Shown here: positions 12,401 through 22,058 of the stretch, piece by piece
How the letters are laid out: each line of letters opens with the position of its first letter
Position numbering within the stretch: the first letter of the stretch is position 1
Assembly (NCBI RefSeq): GCF_004342285.1
Contig: NZ_SMCV01000020.1
Coordinates: 1 to 36,512 of the forward strand
Source of the DNA: Klebsiella sp. BIGb0138
GTDB lineage: Bacteria; Pseudomonadota; Gammaproteobacteria; Enterobacterales; Enterobacteriaceae
Length of the DNA: 36,512 nucleotides
Direction: 5' to 3'
Notes under the pieces: model-generated
What the model was told of the DNA's origin: nothing
Database searches by the model: none
Seen by the model: the letters and a program-made list of their open reading frames with translations, nothing else
Program-made: the position numbers and the translations under genes

Positions 12401-13436
12401 GGAACTGGGCCTGACCGACGAAGAGAAACAAAATCAGCTGGAACAGCTGGCTGAGCAGTACGACGAACTGAAACACGAGTTCGAGAAAAAACTCGAAGCG
12501 AAGCGCCGTAAAATCACTCAGGGCGACGATCTGGCACCGGGCGTGCTGAAGATTGTTAAAGTATATCTGGCCGTTAAACGTCAGATTCAGCCTGGTGACA
12601 AAATGGCAGGTCGTCACGGTAACAAGGGTGTTATTTCTAAGATCAACCCGATCGAAGATATGCCTTACGATGAAAACGGCACGCCGGTAGACATCGTACT
12701 GAACCCGCTGGGCGTACCATCTCGTATGAACATCGGTCAGATTCTGGAAACCCACCTGGGTATGGCTGCGAAGGGCATCGGTGAGAAAATCAACGCGATG
12801 CTCAAACAGCAGCAGGAAGTCGCCAAACTGCGCGAGTTCATCCAGAAAGCGTATGACCTGGGTACAGATGTTCGTCAGAAGGTAGATCTGAATACCTTCA
12901 CCGATGATGAAGTTCTGCGTCTTGCGGAAAACCTGAAAAAAGGTATGCCGATCGCCACGCCGGTATTCGACGGGGCGAAAGAGTCTGAAATCAAGGAACT
13001 GTTACAGCTGGGCGGCCTGCCGACTTCCGGTCAGATCACCCTGTTCGACGGTCGTACCGGTGAGCAATTCGAGCGCCAGGTTACCGTTGGCTATATGTAC
13101 ATGCTGAAACTGAACCACCTGGTTGATGACAAGATGCATGCGCGTTCTACCGGTTCTTACAGCCTGGTTACTCAGCAGCCGCTGGGTGGTAAGGCTCAGT
13201 TCGGTGGTCAGCGCTTCGGTGAGATGGAAGTGTGGGCGCTGGAAGCTTACGGCGCAGCATACACCCTGCAGGAAATGCTCACCGTTAAGTCTGATGACGT
13301 CAACGGTCGTACCAAGATGTATAAAAACATCGTGGACGGCAACCATCAGATGGAACCGGGCATGCCGGAATCCTTCAACGTACTGTTGAAAGAGATTCGC
13401 TCGCTGGGCATCAACATCGAACTGGAAGACGAGTAA
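9408..13436 (+). CDS. rpoB: DNA-directed RNA polymerase subunit beta
   Basis: The beta subunit forms one pincer of RNA polymerase and part of the active centre, and is the rifampicin target. The product is 1342 aa, identical in length to E. coli. The rifampicin pocket reads [16 protein letters not shown] then [13 protein letters not shown], which is wild type at the usual resistance positions (Q513, D516, H526, S531 in E. coli numbering). The [13 protein letters not shown] motif and the C-terminal [15 protein letters not shown] region are intact. It starts at ATG 9408 after TGAGGAACC, and rpoC follows 76 bases later. Confidence 0.99.
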   Translation: MVYSYTEKKRIRKDFGKRPQVLDIPYLLSIQLDSFQKFIEQDPEGQYGLEAAFRSVFPIKSYSGNSELQYVSYRLGEPVFDVKECQIRGVTYSAPLRVKLRLVIYEREAPEGTVKDIKEQEVYMGEIPLMTDNGTFVINGTERVIVSQLHRSPGVFFDSDKGKTHSSGKVLYNARIIPYRGSWLDFEFDPKDNLFVRIDRRRKLPATIILRALNYTTEQILDLFFEKVVFEIRDNKLQMELVPERLRGETASFDIEANGKVYVEKARRITARHIRQLEKDDIKHIEVPVEYIAGKVAAKDYIDEATGELICPANMELSLDLLAKLSQSGHKRIETLFTNDLDHGPYISETVRVDPTNDRLSALVEIYRMMRPGEPPTREAAESLFENLFFSEDRYDLSAVGRMKFNRSLLRDEIEGSGILSKDDIIEVMKKLIDIRNGKGEVDDIDHLGNRRIRSVGEMAENQFRVGLVRVERAVKERLSLGDLDTLMPQDMINAKPISAAVKEFFGSSQLSQFMDQNNPLSEITHKRRISALGPGGLTRERAGFEVRDVHPTHYGRVCPIETPEGPNIGLINSLSVYAQTNEYGFLETPYRKVTDGVVTDEIHYLSAIEEGNYVIAQANSNLDDEGHFVEDLVTCRSKGESSLFSRDQVDYMDVSTQQVVSVGASLIPFLEHDDANRALMGANMQRQAVPTLRADKPLVGTGMERAVAVDSGVTAVAKRGGLVQYVDASRIVIKVNEDEMYPGEAGIDIYNLTKYTRSNQNTCINQMPCVSLGEPIERGDVLADGPSTDLGELALGQNMRVAFMPWNGYNFEDSILVSERVVQEDRFTTIHIQELACVSRDTKLGPEEITADIPNVGEAALSKLDESGIVYIGAEVTGGDILVGKVTPKGETQLTPEEKLLRAIFGEKASDVKDSSLRVPNGVSGTVIDVQVFTRDGVEKDKRALEIEEMQLKQAKKDLSEELQILEAGLFGRIYAVLVAGGVEAEKLDKLPRDRWLELGLTDEEKQNQLEQLAEQYDELKHEFEKKLEAKRRKITQGDDLAPGVLKIVKVYLAVKRQIQPGDKMAGRHGNKGVISKINPIEDMPYDENGTPVDIVLNPLGVPSRMNIGQILETHLGMAAKGIGEKINAMLKQQQEVAKLREFIQKAYDLGTDVRQKVDLNTFTDDEVLRLAENLKKGMPIATPVFDGAKESEIKELLQLGGLPTSGQITLFDGRTGEQFERQVTVGYMYMLKLNHLVDDKMHARSTGSYSLVTQQPLGGKAQFGGQRFGEMEVWALEAYGAAYTLQEMLTVKSDDVNGRTKMYKNIVDGNHQMEPGMPESFNVLLKEIRSLGINIELEDE

Positions 13437-13512
13437 CTCTCGCTCAAACAGGTCACTGGTGCCGGGATAACACCCGGCGCCAGATTGTGCTAACTCCGAC
13501 GGGAGCAAATCC

Positions 13513-16500
13513 GTGAAAGACTTATTAAAGTTTCTGAAAGCGCAAACTAAAACCGAAGAGTTTGATGCGATCAAAATTGCTCTGGCATCGCCAGACATGA
13601 TCCGTTCATGGTCTTTTGGTGAAGTTAAAAAGCCGGAAACCATTAACTACCGTACGTTCAAACCAGAACGTGACGGCCTTTTCTGCGCGCGTATTTTCGG
13701 GCCAGTAAAAGACTACGAGTGCCTGTGCGGTAAGTACAAGCGCCTGAAACACCGTGGTGTGATTTGCGAGAAGTGCGGCGTTGAAGTGACCCAGACTAAA
13801 GTGCGTCGTGAGCGCATGGGCCACATCGAGCTGGCATCTCCGACTGCCCACATCTGGTTCCTGAAATCGCTGCCGTCCCGTATCGGCCTGCTGCTGGATA
13901 TGCCGCTGCGTGATATCGAACGCGTTCTGTACTTCGAATCTTATGTTGTTATCGAAGGCGGGATGACCAACCTGGAACGTAACCAGATTCTGACTGAAGA
14001 GCAGTATCTGGACGCGCTGGAAGAGTTCGGTGACGAATTCGACGCCAAGATGGGTGCGGAAGCAATCCAGGCCCTGCTGAAGAGCATGGATCTGGAGCAG
14101 GAGTGCGAACAGCTGCGTGAAGAGCTGAACGAAACCAACTCCGAAACCAAGCGTAAAAAGCTGACCAAGCGTATCAAGCTGCTGGAAGCGTTCGTGCAGT
14201 CTGGCAACAAGCCGGAGTGGATGATCCTGACCGTTCTGCCGGTTCTGCCGCCAGATCTGCGTCCGCTGGTGCCGCTGGATGGTGGTCGTTTCGCGACTTC
14301 TGACCTGAACGATCTGTATCGTCGCGTCATTAACCGTAACAACCGTCTGAAACGTCTGCTGGATCTGGCTGCGCCGGATATCATCGTACGTAACGAAAAA
14401 CGTATGCTGCAGGAAGCGGTAGATGCCCTGCTGGATAACGGCCGTCGCGGCCGTGCCATCACCGGCTCTAACAAACGTCCTCTGAAATCTTTGGCTGATA
14501 TGATCAAAGGTAAGCAGGGTCGTTTCCGTCAGAACCTGCTCGGTAAGCGTGTTGACTACTCCGGTCGTTCTGTTATCACCGTAGGTCCATACCTGCGTCT
14601 GCATCAGTGCGGTCTGCCGAAGAAAATGGCCCTGGAGCTGTTCAAACCGTTCATCTACGGCAAGCTGGAACTGCGTGGCCTCGCCACCACCATCAAAGCC
14701 GCGAAGAAAATGGTTGAGCGTGAAGAAGCTGTCGTTTGGGATATCCTGGACGAAGTGATTCGCGAACACCCGGTACTGCTGAACCGTGCACCAACTCTGC
14801 ACCGTTTGGGTATCCAGGCATTTGAGCCGGTACTGATCGAAGGTAAAGCTATCCAGCTGCACCCGCTGGTCTGTGCGGCCTATAACGCCGACTTCGATGG
14901 TGACCAGATGGCTGTTCACGTACCGCTGACGCTGGAAGCCCAGCTGGAAGCGCGTGCGCTGATGATGTCTACTAACAACATCCTGTCCCCGGCGAACGGC
15001 GAGCCAATCATCGTTCCGTCTCAGGACGTTGTACTGGGTCTGTACTACATGACCCGTGACTGTGTTAACGCCAAAGGCGAAGGCATGGTGCTGACTGGCC
15101 CGAAAGAAGCCGAGCGTATTTATCGCGCCGGTCTGGCCTCTCTGCATGCGCGCGTTAAAGTGCGTATCACTGAATACGAAAAAGATGAAAACGGCCAGTT
15201 CGTTGCGAAAACCAGCCTGAAAGACACGACCGTTGGCCGTGCGATTCTGTGGATGATCGTGCCGAAAGGTCTGCCGTTCTCTATCGTGAACCAGGCGCTG
15301 GGTAAGAAAGCCATCTCTAAGATGCTGAATACCTGCTACCGTATTCTGGGCCTGAAACCGACCGTTATTTTTGCGGACCAGACGATGTACACCGGCTTTG
15401 CTTATGCAGCGCGTTCAGGTGCATCCGTTGGTATCGATGACATGGTCATCCCGGAGAAAAAACACGAGATCATCAGCGAAGCGGAAGCTGAAGTTGCTGA
15501 GATCCAGGAACAGTTCCAGTCCGGTCTGGTTACCGCGGGCGAACGCTATAACAAAGTTATCGATATCTGGGCTGCGGCGAACGATCGTGTATCCAAAGCG
15601 ATGATGGATAACCTGCAAACCGAAACCGTGATTAACCGTGACGGCGTAGAAGAGCAGCAGGTGTCCTTCAACAGCATCTACATGATGGCCGACTCCGGTG
15701 CGCGTGGTTCTGCGGCACAGATTCGTCAGCTGGCGGGTATGCGTGGTCTGATGGCGAAGCCGGATGGCTCCATCATCGAAACGCCGATCACCGCGAACTT
15801 CCGTGAAGGTCTGAACGTACTCCAGTACTTCATCTCGACCCACGGTGCGCGTAAAGGTCTGGCGGATACCGCACTGAAAACAGCGAACTCCGGTTACCTG
15901 ACGCGTCGTCTGGTTGACGTTGCCCAGGACCTGGTCGTTACTGAAGACGACTGTGGCACTCTGGAAGGCATCACCATGACCCCGGTTATCGAGGGTGGCG
16001 ATGTTAAAGAGCCGCTGCGCGATCGCGTACTGGGTCGTGTGACTGCTGAAGACGTTCTGAAGCCGGGTACGGCGGACATTCTGGTTCCACGCAACACGCT
16101 GCTGCACGAGCACTGGTGTGACCTGCTGGAAGAGAACTCCGTTGACTCCGTTAAAGTGCGTTCCGTTGTATCCTGCGACACCGACTTTGGTGTCTGTGCG
16201 CACTGCTACGGTCGTGACCTGGCGCGTGGCCACATCATCAACAAAGGTGAGGCTATCGGCGTTATCGCAGCACAGTCCATCGGTGAGCCGGGTACCCAGC
16301 TGACGATGCGTACGTTCCACATCGGTGGTGCGGCATCTCGTGCGGCTGCTGAATCCAGCATCCAGGTTAAGAACAAAGGTAGCATCAAGCTCAGCAACGC
16401 GAAGTCGGTTGTGAACTCTGCCGGTAAACTGGTAGTGACCTCCCGTAACACCGAGCTGAAGCTGATCGACGAATTCGGTCGTACTAAAGAAAGCTATAAA

Positions 16501-17736
16501 GTGCCTTACGGTGCTGTGATGGCGAAAGGCGATGGCGAGCAGGTTGCCGGCGGTGAAACCGTGGCAAACTGGGATCCGCACACCATGCCGGTTATCACTG
16601 AAGTTAGCGGTTTCATCCGCTTTACTGACATGATTGACGGCCAGACCATTACTCGTCAGACCGACGAGCTGACCGGTCTGTCTTCGCTGGTGGTTCTGGA
16701 TTCTGCAGAACGTACCGCGGGTGGTAAAGATCTGCGTCCGGCACTGAAAATCGTTGATGCGAACGGTAACGACGTTCTGATCCCAGGCACCGATATGCCG
16801 GCTCAGTACTTCCTGCCGGGTAAAGCGATTGTTCAGCTGGAAGATGGCGTACAGATCAGCTCTGGTGACACCCTGGCGCGTATTCCGCAGGAATCCGGCG
16901 GTACCAAGGATATCACCGGTGGTCTGCCGCGCGTTGCGGACCTGTTCGAAGCACGTCGTCCGAAAGAGCCGGCAATCCTGGCGGAAATCAGCGGTATCAT
17001 TTCCTTCGGTAAAGAAACCAAAGGCAAACGTCGTCTGGTTATCACACCGTTAGACGGTAGCGATCCGTACGAAGAGATGATTCCGAAATGGCGTCAGCTG
17101 AACGTGTTTGAAGGTGAACGTGTAGAGCGTGGTGATGTGGTTTCCGACGGTCCGGAAGCACCGCACGACATTCTGCGTCTTCGTGGCGTACACGCGGTAA
17201 CGCGTTATATCACCAACGAAGTACAGGACGTTTACCGTCTGCAAGGCGTTAAGATTAACGATAAGCACATCGAAGTTATCGTTCGTCAGATGCTGCGTAA
17301 AGCGACCATCGAAAGCGCTGGTAGCTCCGACTTCCTGGAAGGCGAACAGGTTGAATACTCCCGCGTCAAGATTGCTAACCGCGATCTGGAAGCGAACGGC
17401 AAAGTGGCGGCAACTTACTCCCGCGACCTGCTGGGTATCACCAAAGCGTCTCTGGCAACCGAGTCGTTCATCTCTGCCGCATCGTTCCAGGAGACTACGC
17501 GTGTCCTGACCGAAGCAGCCGTTGCGGGCAAACGCGACGAACTGCGCGGCCTGAAAGAGAACGTTATCGTGGGTCGTCTGATCCCGGCGGGTACCGGTTA
17601 TGCGTACCACCAGGATCGTATGCGCCGTCGCGCAGCGGGCGAACAGCCGGCTGCACCGCAGGTGAGCGTTGAAGAAGCTTCTGCTAACCTGGCAGAACTG
17701 CTGAACGCAGGCCTGGGCGGTTCCGACAACGATTAA
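13513..17736 (+). CDS. rpoC: DNA-directed RNA polymerase subunit beta'
   Basis: Beta' carries the catalytic magnesium site of RNA polymerase. The product is 1407 aa, the E. coli length, starting at GTG 13513 with GGGAG upstream. The N-terminal zinc ribbon has Cys70, Cys72, Cys85 and Cys88. The catalytic NADFDGDQ motif lies at about residues 458-465. The second zinc cluster is in the [16 protein letters not shown] region (about 888-903), followed by the trigger-loop region. It is intact and ends in the usual acidic tail GLGGSDND. Confidence 0.99.
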   Translation: MKDLLKFLKAQTKTEEFDAIKIALASPDMIRSWSFGEVKKPETINYRTFKPERDGLFCARIFGPVKDYECLCGKYKRLKHRGVICEKCGVEVTQTKVRRERMGHIELASPTAHIWFLKSLPSRIGLLLDMPLRDIERVLYFESYVVIEGGMTNLERNQILTEEQYLDALEEFGDEFDAKMGAEAIQALLKSMDLEQECEQLREELNETNSETKRKKLTKRIKLLEAFVQSGNKPEWMILTVLPVLPPDLRPLVPLDGGRFATSDLNDLYRRVINRNNRLKRLLDLAAPDIIVRNEKRMLQEAVDALLDNGRRGRAITGSNKRPLKSLADMIKGKQGRFRQNLLGKRVDYSGRSVITVGPYLRLHQCGLPKKMALELFKPFIYGKLELRGLATTIKAAKKMVEREEAVVWDILDEVIREHPVLLNRAPTLHRLGIQAFEPVLIEGKAIQLHPLVCAAYNADFDGDQMAVHVPLTLEAQLEARALMMSTNNILSPANGEPIIVPSQDVVLGLYYMTRDCVNAKGEGMVLTGPKEAERIYRAGLASLHARVKVRITEYEKDENGQFVAKTSLKDTTVGRAILWMIVPKGLPFSIVNQALGKKAISKMLNTCYRILGLKPTVIFADQTMYTGFAYAARSGASVGIDDMVIPEKKHEIISEAEAEVAEIQEQFQSGLVTAGERYNKVIDIWAAANDRVSKAMMDNLQTETVINRDGVEEQQVSFNSIYMMADSGARGSAAQIRQLAGMRGLMAKPDGSIIETPITANFREGLNVLQYFISTHGARKGLADTALKTANSGYLTRRLVDVAQDLVVTEDDCGTLEGITMTPVIEGGDVKEPLRDRVLGRVTAEDVLKPGTADILVPRNTLLHEHWCDLLEENSVDSVKVRSVVSCDTDFGVCAHCYGRDLARGHIINKGEAIGVIAAQSIGEPGTQLTMRTFHIGGAASRAAAESSIQVKNKGSIKLSNAKSVVNSAGKLVVTSRNTELKLIDEFGRTKESYKVPYGAVMAKGDGEQVAGGETVANWDPHTMPVITEVSGFIRFTDMIDGQTITRQTDELTGLSSLVVLDSAERTAGGKDLRPALKIVDANGNDVLIPGTDMPAQYFLPGKAIVQLEDGVQISSGDTLARIPQESGGTKDITGGLPRVADLFEARRPKEPAILAEISGIISFGKETKGKRRLVITPLDGSDPYEEMIPKWRQLNVFEGERVERGDVVSDGPEAPHDILRLRGVHAVTRYITNEVQDVYRLQGVKINDKHIEVIVRQMLRKATIESAGSSDFLEGEQVEYSRVKIANRDLEANGKVAATYSRDLLGITKASLATESFISAASFQETTRVLTEAAVAGKRDELRGLKENVIVGRLIPAGTGYAYHQDRMRRRAAGEQPAAPQVSVEEASANLAELLNAGLGGSDND

Positions 17737-17753
17737 TCGTTGACGCTACGCTT

Positions 17754-17787
17754 AAAAAGCCGGTCAGGTTTCCTGATCGGCTTTTTT
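17754..17787 (+). terminator. Intrinsic terminator of rpoBC
   Basis: A 15-bp stem with one G-T pair (17754-17768 with 17772-17786), TTT loop and T tail lies 17 bases after rpoC. It ends the r-protein/RNA polymerase transcription unit. Confidence 0.93.
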
Positions 17788-18143
17788 ATTATCGGAAGCG
17801 CGCTAACAATATTCTGCCTGTCTCTCCATAATCAATTACATTCTATTAATATTTCCCCTTCAATTAAGCAGCAAACAATCTATATACAAAAGACCCGCCC
17901 CCTTTTTCTTAATACCCACACTTTTTGATGGGTAAAAATTCTACATGTATCAAAAAATCCATAAAACAAAGGCGATATAGTCAAAAAGTCCAATTAATCA
18001 TGTGATTACTTTTCCTCTTTATCTTCGGTTTGGTGAAGCTGAGGAGGGGTTTTTATATCTGAAAAATACGCCGGGGAGAGTGACAAATAAAACGACAGCG
18101 GCAGATAAATTTTTGATCTTAATGGCCTGGTTCTGGGGGATAC
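17788..18143. promoter_or_regulatory. A/T-rich dcuB control region
   Basis: About 355 bases without a gene, much richer in A/T than the surroundings. It includes an inverted repeat TAATCA/TGATTA with a 2-bp spacer (17995-18008), and TTGAT (17925-17929) and ATCAA (17949-17953) half-sites 19 bp apart, too far for a standard FNR box. E. coli dcuB is controlled by FNR, DcuR, NarL and CRP; this region presumably hosts some of these, but I could not identify a canonical FNR site or a convincing -35/-10 pair. Confidence 0.5.
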
Positions 18144-19484
18144 ATGGAATTCGTAATACAGCTCATCATTATCTTAATGTGTTTGTTTTATGGCGCCAGA
18201 AAAGGCGGTATCGCGCTCGGCCTTTTAGGCGGTATCGGACTGGTTATTTTAGTCTTTGTTTTTCACCTTCAGCCGGGTAAGCCACCGGTCGATGTTATGC
18301 TGGTGATTATTGCGGTTGTCGCCGCCTCGGCGACGTTGCAGGCCTCTGGCGGGCTGGACGTGATGCTGCAGATTGCCGAAAAACTACTGCGGCGTAATCC
18401 AAAGTATGTCTCTATCGTGGCGCCTTTCGTCACCTGTACGCTGACGATTCTTTGCGGCACTGGCCACGTGGTCTACACCATTCTGCCCATCATTTATGAC
18501 GTGGCTATCAAGAACAATATTCGTCCCGAGCGCCCGATGGCCGCCAGCTCCATTGGCGCTCAGATGGGGATTATCGCCAGCCCGGTTTCCGTAGCGGTGG
18601 TATCTCTGGTGGCGATGTTGGGCAACTTTACCTTCAACGGCAAGCATCTGGAATTCCTCGATCTGCTGGCCATCACCATCCCTTCCACGCTGCTGGGGAT
18701 CCTGGCCATTGGTATTTTTAGCTGGTTTCGCGGTAAGGACTTAGATAAAGACGAGGAGTTTCAGGCATTCATCTCGACGCCGGAAAATCGCCACTATGTG
18801 TATGGTGATACGGCAACGCTGCTGGACAGAAAATTGCCGACCAGTAACTGGATAGCGATGTGGATTTTCCTCGCTTCGATTGCCGTCGTGGCCGTTCTGG
18901 GGGCGTTTTCGGAGCTGCGTCCCGCTTTCGACGGTAAGCCGCTGTCAATGGTGCTGGTGATTCAGATGTTTATGCTGTTTTCCGGCGCGCTCATTATCAT
19001 CATTACCAAAACAAACCCGGCATCGATTTCAAAGAATGAGGTTTTCCGCTCGGGAATGATTGCCATCGTGGCGGTGTACGGTATTGCCTGGATGGCAGAA
19101 ACCATGTTCGGCGCGCACATGTCGGAGATTAAAGGCGTGCTGGGCGAAATGGTGAAAGAGTATCCGTGGGCCTATGCCATCGTCCTGCTGATTGTCTCCA
19201 AATTCGTTAATTCTCAGGCGGCGGCGCTGGCGGCGATTGTCCCTGTGGCGCTGGCGATTGGCGTCGACCCGGCATATATCGTGGCTTCTGCACCGGCCTG
19301 TTATGGTTATTATATTCTACCGACCTATCCCAGCGACCTGGCGGCGATTCAGTTTGACCGCTCCGGCACTACCCATATCGGCCGCTTCGTGATTAACCAC
19401 AGCTTTATTCTGCCGGGGTTAATTGGCGTCAGCGTCTCATGCGTGTTTGGCTGGGTATTTGCCGCGATGTACGGTTTCCTGTAA
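18144..19484 (+). CDS. dcuB: Anaerobic C4-dicarboxylate transporter DcuB
   Basis: DcuB is an inner-membrane antiporter that imports fumarate, malate or aspartate and exports succinate during fumarate respiration, and in E. coli also acts as a co-sensor with DcuS. The product is 446 aa, as in E. coli, and nearly every segment matches the remembered E. coli DcuB, including [18 protein letters not shown] near the N-terminus and [19 protein letters not shown] near 390. About ten or more hydrophobic segments span the chain. GGGGGA precedes the ATG. In E. coli dcuB sits with fumB near dcuSR; here it stands alone beside rpoC, with neither partner in the window. DcuA is the closest alternative but is less similar. 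Confidence 0.94.
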   Translation: MEFVIQLIIILMCLFYGARKGGIALGLLGGIGLVILVFVFHLQPGKPPVDVMLVIIAVVAASATLQASGGLDVMLQIAEKLLRRNPKYVSIVAPFVTCTLTILCGTGHVVYTILPIIYDVAIKNNIRPERPMAASSIGAQMGIIASPVSVAVVSLVAMLGNFTFNGKHLEFLDLLAITIPSTLLGILAIGIFSWFRGKDLDKDEEFQAFISTPENRHYVYGDTATLLDRKLPTSNWIAMWIFLASIAVVAVLGAFSELRPAFDGKPLSMVLVIQMFMLFSGALIIIITKTNPASISKNEVFRSGMIAIVAVYGIAWMAETMFGAHMSEIKGVLGEMVKEYPWAYAIVLLIVSKFVNSQAAALAAIVPVALAIGVDPAYIVASAPACYGYYILPTYPSDLAAIQFDRSGTTHIGRFVINHSFILPGLIGVSVSCVFGWVFAAMYGFL

Positions 19485-19494
19485 TCAAAAAGCA

Positions 19495-19533
19495 GGCGCC
19501 GGGCCTTTCAGACGATGGGGAATGCCCGGCGCC
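19495..19533. repeat. GC-rich inverted repeat after dcuB
   Basis: Perfect 10-bp arms, GGCGCCGGGC (19495-19504) and GCCCGGCGCC (19524-19533), flank a 19-nt loop, 10 bases after the dcuB stop. There is no T tract on either strand, so it is a REP-like or mRNA-stabilising stem rather than a classic terminator. The rest of the 19485-19730 gap holds no gene I recognise. Confidence 0.6.
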
Positions 19534-19670
19534 GAGGCGCTGATTGAAAAGGAGGACCCGGGGATATATCGCTTGCCGCGATGGCGGCAGCCTGAGCCGC
19601 GCTGAGGTTCATCGCCAGCGGTTGAGGGATATCGTTTTTTGGATCTGGCGCTGGACTATCGCCCGCGACG

Positions 19671-19699
19671 AAAAGGACAATGCCCGAATAAACGGGCAT
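19671..19699 (-). terminator. Terminator of the PTS EIIB-EIIA operon
   Basis: Read on the minus strand, a 7-bp stem (19693-19699 with 19680-19686) with a 6-nt loop is followed by TGTCCTTTTC, 32 bases after the EIIA stop. The T tract is imperfect. It faces dcuB, so the two units converge. Confidence 0.55.
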
Positions 19700-19730
19700 C
19701 ATGCATGGCGGAACGGCAGATCATGAGCTG

Positions 19731-20042
19731 TTACTGCGCGGTGCGGCGATACAGTTCGATCATATCGGTTGCCAGATCCTGAATCACCATCGCGTTCATC
19801 AGATGGTCCTGGGAATGGACCGTGATCAGATTGACCGGAAGCTTACCGGTGCCCTCATCCAGGCCGATGAGCTGAGTCTGGATTTTATGCGCATGCTTCA
19901 CAAATTCGTGAGATTCGGCCATCGCCTGCTCGGAAGCGGCAAAATCACCTTTGCGTGCCAGCTGCAGGGCGGTTAATGCTGAACTGCGCGCTGAGCCGGC
20001 GTTAACCAACAGCTCCATGATGATCGTTTCTAAATCTTCCAT
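19731..20042 (-). CDS. PTS lactose/cellobiose-family EIIA component
   Basis: This small cytoplasmic phosphocarrier accepts phosphate from HPr and passes it to an EIIB of the lactose/N,N'-diacetylchitobiose/cellobiose class. The product is 103 aa, typical for the family, and fully alpha-helical in character. The phosphorylated histidine is His76 in VHSQDHLMNAM, with Asp79 at the metal-coordinating position of the family's trimer. It lies three bases after the EIIB gene and is clearly its partner. The sugar cannot be told from EIIA. No EIIC permease or glycosidase is encoded nearby, so it must rely on a permease elsewhere or have a regulatory role. Confidence 0.92.
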   Translation of the reverse strand: MEDLETIIMELLVNAGSARSSALTALQLARKGDFAASEQAMAESHEFVKHAHKIQTQLIGLDEGTGKLPVNLITVHSQDHLMNAMVIQDLATDMIELYRRTAQ

Positions 20043-20045
20043 GAC

Positions 20046-20351
20046 TTACTCCATCAACTTCAGGGCTTTATCAAGAACGGCATCGCCTTTCATCATGCCA
20101 TAATCCATCATATCGATAACCGCGACTTTCTTACCGAACGGATCGGCCAGCGCCTGCAGCTTCGCCTGCTCATATTTCACCTGTGGGCCGAGCAGAATGA
20201 TGTCAGCGGCTGCGAGATTGTCTTTAAACTCAGCGACCGGTACGGCTTTAATCGAGACTTCAACACCTTTCTTCTGTGCAGCGTCTTGCATACGTTGAAC
20301 CAGCATGCTGGTGGACATTCCCGCGGCGCAGCATAAAACGATATTCTTCAT
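20046..20351 (-). CDS. PTS lactose/cellobiose-family EIIB component
   Basis: EIIB takes phosphate from EIIA on a cysteine and hands it to the sugar bound by EIIC. The 101-aa product has the usual single-domain length. The phosphorylation loop is CAAGMSTSMLV with Cys8 as the active residue, matching the CSAGMSTS loop of E. coli ChbB. AAGGG lies just upstream of the ATG. It heads a two-gene operon with EIIA. The 174-base upstream region carries a CRP-like site and a LacI-family-type palindrome, so the pair is probably catabolite-controlled and inducible. Substrate unknown; cellobiose or another beta-glucoside is a guess from the family. Confidence 0.93.
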   Translation of the reverse strand: MKNIVLCCAAGMSTSMLVQRMQDAAQKKGVEVSIKAVPVAEFKDNLAAADIILLGPQVKYEQAKLQALADPFGKKVAVIDMMDYGMMKGDAVLDKALKLME

Positions 20352-20430
20352 AGTAGATGGCCCTTATGTTCCCTTGATGCATCATCTTTATCGCGGGGCG
20401 GGGGGCTCGACAACCGCTTTGCAATGATTG

Positions 20431-20446
20431 TGTGTAAGGCATCACA
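20431..20446. promoter_or_regulatory. Probable CRP binding site for the PTS operon
   Basis: TGTGT-N6-TCACA matches the CRP core TGTGA-N6-TCACA at 9 of 10 positions and is flanked by A/T. Its centre is 20438.5. A weak minus-strand promoter (TTGTCG at 20413-20408, TAAAGA at 20390-20385, 17 bp apart) would place the start near 20378, about 60 bp downstream, which is a class I CRP distance. The promoter assignment is tentative. Confidence 0.7.
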
Positions 20447-20452
20447 AAATAA

Positions 20453-20466
20453 TGAAACCGGTTTCA
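20453..20466. promoter_or_regulatory. LacI/GalR-family operator palindrome
   Basis: TGAAACCGGTTTCA is a perfect 14-bp palindrome with the central CG typical of LacI-family operators. From memory it equals the reported consensus of AscG, the repressor of the E. coli beta-glucoside asc genes. It lies between the diguanylate cyclase terminator and the CRP site, 21 bp from the CRP centre. The regulator is not encoded in the window. Confidence 0.8.
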
Positions 20467-20482
20467 ATTTTTCCGCGATAAA

Positions 20483-20507
20483 GACAAAAATGCCCGGCGA
20501 AGCGGGC
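20483..20507 (-). terminator. Probable terminator of the diguanylate cyclase gene
   Basis: On the minus strand a short 5-bp G/C stem (20503-20507 with 20492-20496) with a 6-nt loop is followed by ATTTTTGTC. It begins 19 bases after the cyclase stop and would separate that gene from the PTS operon. The stem is short. Confidence 0.55.
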
Positions 20508-20525
20508 TTTAGTCGCGAAGAGGGA

Positions 20526-22058
20526 TCAGGTGCGAACGATGCGGTTCTTGCCCTGCTGCTTCGCCTTATAGAGCGCTTCATCCACGCTGACGACCAGCTT
20601 ATCCAGCGGCTCCATATTCCATTCGCCTAACCCGGCGCTAAAGGTCACCGTCAATCCCTCTTCACGCCAGGTACGCTGAGCGATCTTGACCCGCCAGCTT
20701 TCCAGAATCGTATGCGCGGTGGCGACATGCTCACCGGTGAAAATGACGGCAAACTCTTCACCGCCATAGCGGTAGAGCGAAATATGTTGCGGCTGCAGGA
20801 TTTGCAGGCCCTCACGGGCGACATTACGCAAGACGATATCGCCGTTGAGGTGGCCCCAGGTATCGTTAATGGATTTAAAGTTATCGATATCGACCAGAGA
20901 CAGGGCGAAAGGCTGATGATCGTTCATCAGCGCGGCGATATCGCTGTCGAAGGCGCGGCGGTTTTTACAGCCGGTCAGGGCATCGATAGTGGCCTGGCGC
21001 ACATAGGTCAGCTCGCGCTGCTTATTACTTTCGATGGCCTTGCTCAGCATCGCCTCCAGCCGCGGAGCGCGATTGACATCGCCGGTTTTAATCGCATTGA
21101 TGATGTTCATCAGCACCGTACGCGAGGCGTGGCGCAGATAGAGGCCGAACAGCACAATCACGATGGCGGCCAGCGCAAATCCCCAGGCGACAATATCGGT
21201 TTCGTAGCGCGTTAAATCAACCAGCGTAGCGTTGGCGACGCGGTAAATAACAAACCAGTCGGGATTGGTAAACGAATAATAGTAATACCAGATGCCATTT
21301 TTCTCGTCATACAGCTGACCTTCGGCACTGGTCATTTTATCCATTAACATATTGCTGACGTAGGGCTTAAAAAGCGCGCCGGTATCCGGATGAAGCACCA
21401 CTTTCCCGTCACGCTGCACCACAAAAAACTCGCCCTGAATGGGGGCCACCATCTGGCGTAGGGCATACCCCATCGAGGTCAGATCCAGATGAAATGCGAG
21501 GCTACCCTTGAGCCGTCCTTGCGGCGAGATGATGGGTTTATACAGGGTAATGGTCGGACGATGGGTGAAGTAGTCCAGATAGGGGCTGGTATAGAGGCTA
21601 AAGGTACTGGCCTCCGCCTGCTTGATAAACCATGGCCGGGTCCTGGGATCGAAGGCGCGACTGTCATCGCTCTCCAGCACCTCTGGCGCACGCAGGTAGC
21701 GGCCATGGGTATCCGCCAGCGAGATAGACGAAACGGTTGGCATCAGTTCCTGTAGCTGCATCAGCTCCTGCAACCCTTTTTGCGGATCAACGTTAACCGC
21801 CTGATTTAGCTCGTCACTCTTCGCAAAAAATTGGGTCGCCCGAGCGAGGATATAATCATTCCCGCGCAGCAGCGACTCGGTGTAGTTGACCGCAAGATTG
21901 TGGGTGAAATTGCGATTAACGTGGTGGTAGTCCTCAAGAAAATTCTTTTTCTGCGTGACGGTAACAAACATCGCGATCAGCAAAAAGCTGAGTAAAATCC
22001 CTGCAAATCCAACCAGAATCGGCATAGTAAAAGAGAGCGTTCTGTTGTGACGTGCCAT
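20526..22058 (-). CDS. Membrane dCache-GGDEF diguanylate cyclase
   Basis: The protein should make cyclic di-GMP from two GTP in response to a periplasmic signal. It has 510 aa. A first membrane helix spans about residues 11-33, then a periplasmic ligand-sensing domain of double-Cache type (about 35-285, with DPRTRPWFIKQA near 137-148), a second helix at about 289-309, a linker, and a GGDEF domain (about 353-508). The active-site motif is an intact GGEEF at 432-436, with Asp390 in LVDIDNFK as metal ligand and DALTGCKNRR at its start. The inhibitory RxxD site expected just before the motif is absent (PQHI), so product feedback at that site is unlikely. I cannot name an E. coli orthologue. Confidence 0.9.
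   Translation of the reverse strand: MARHNRTLSFTMPILVGFAGILLSFLLIAMFVTVTQKKNFLEDYHHVNRNFTHNLAVNYTESLLRGNDYILARATQFFAKSDELNQAVNVDPQKGLQELMQLQELMPTVSSISLADTHGRYLRAPEVLESDDSRAFDPRTRPWFIKQAEASTFSLYTSPYLDYFTHRPTITLYKPIISPQGRLKGSLAFHLDLTSMGYALRQMVAPIQGEFFVVQRDGKVVLHPDTGALFKPYVSNMLMDKMTSAEGQLYDEKNGIWYYYYSFTNPDWFVIYRVANATLVDLTRYETDIVAWGFALAAIVIVLFGLYLRHASRTVLMNIINAIKTGDVNRAPRLEAMLSKAIESNKQRELTYVRQATIDALTGCKNRRAFDSDIAALMNDHQPFALSLVDIDNFKSINDTWGHLNGDIVLRNVAREGLQILQPQHISLYRYGGEEFAVIFTGEHVATAHTILESWRVKIAQRTWREEGLTVTFSAGLGEWNMEPLDKLVVSVDEALYKAKQQGKNRIVRT

Noticed and set aside
9363..17610. Long minus-strand frames opposite rpoB and rpoC (up to 604 codons)
   Set aside because: Same antisense artefact of strong codon bias; the composition (rich in Phe, Thr, Val, Gln, His) is the reverse complement of rpoBC codons.
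17925..17953. TTGAT and ATCAA half-sites before dcuB as an FNR box
   Set aside because: The half-sites are 19 bp apart; an FNR site has four.
19508..19702. A 64-codon minus-strand frame after the EIIA gene, considered as a truncated EIIC or small protein
   Set aside because: Its start lies in the operon's terminator hairpin, there are no membrane segments beyond one short stretch, and it resembles no EIIC motif.
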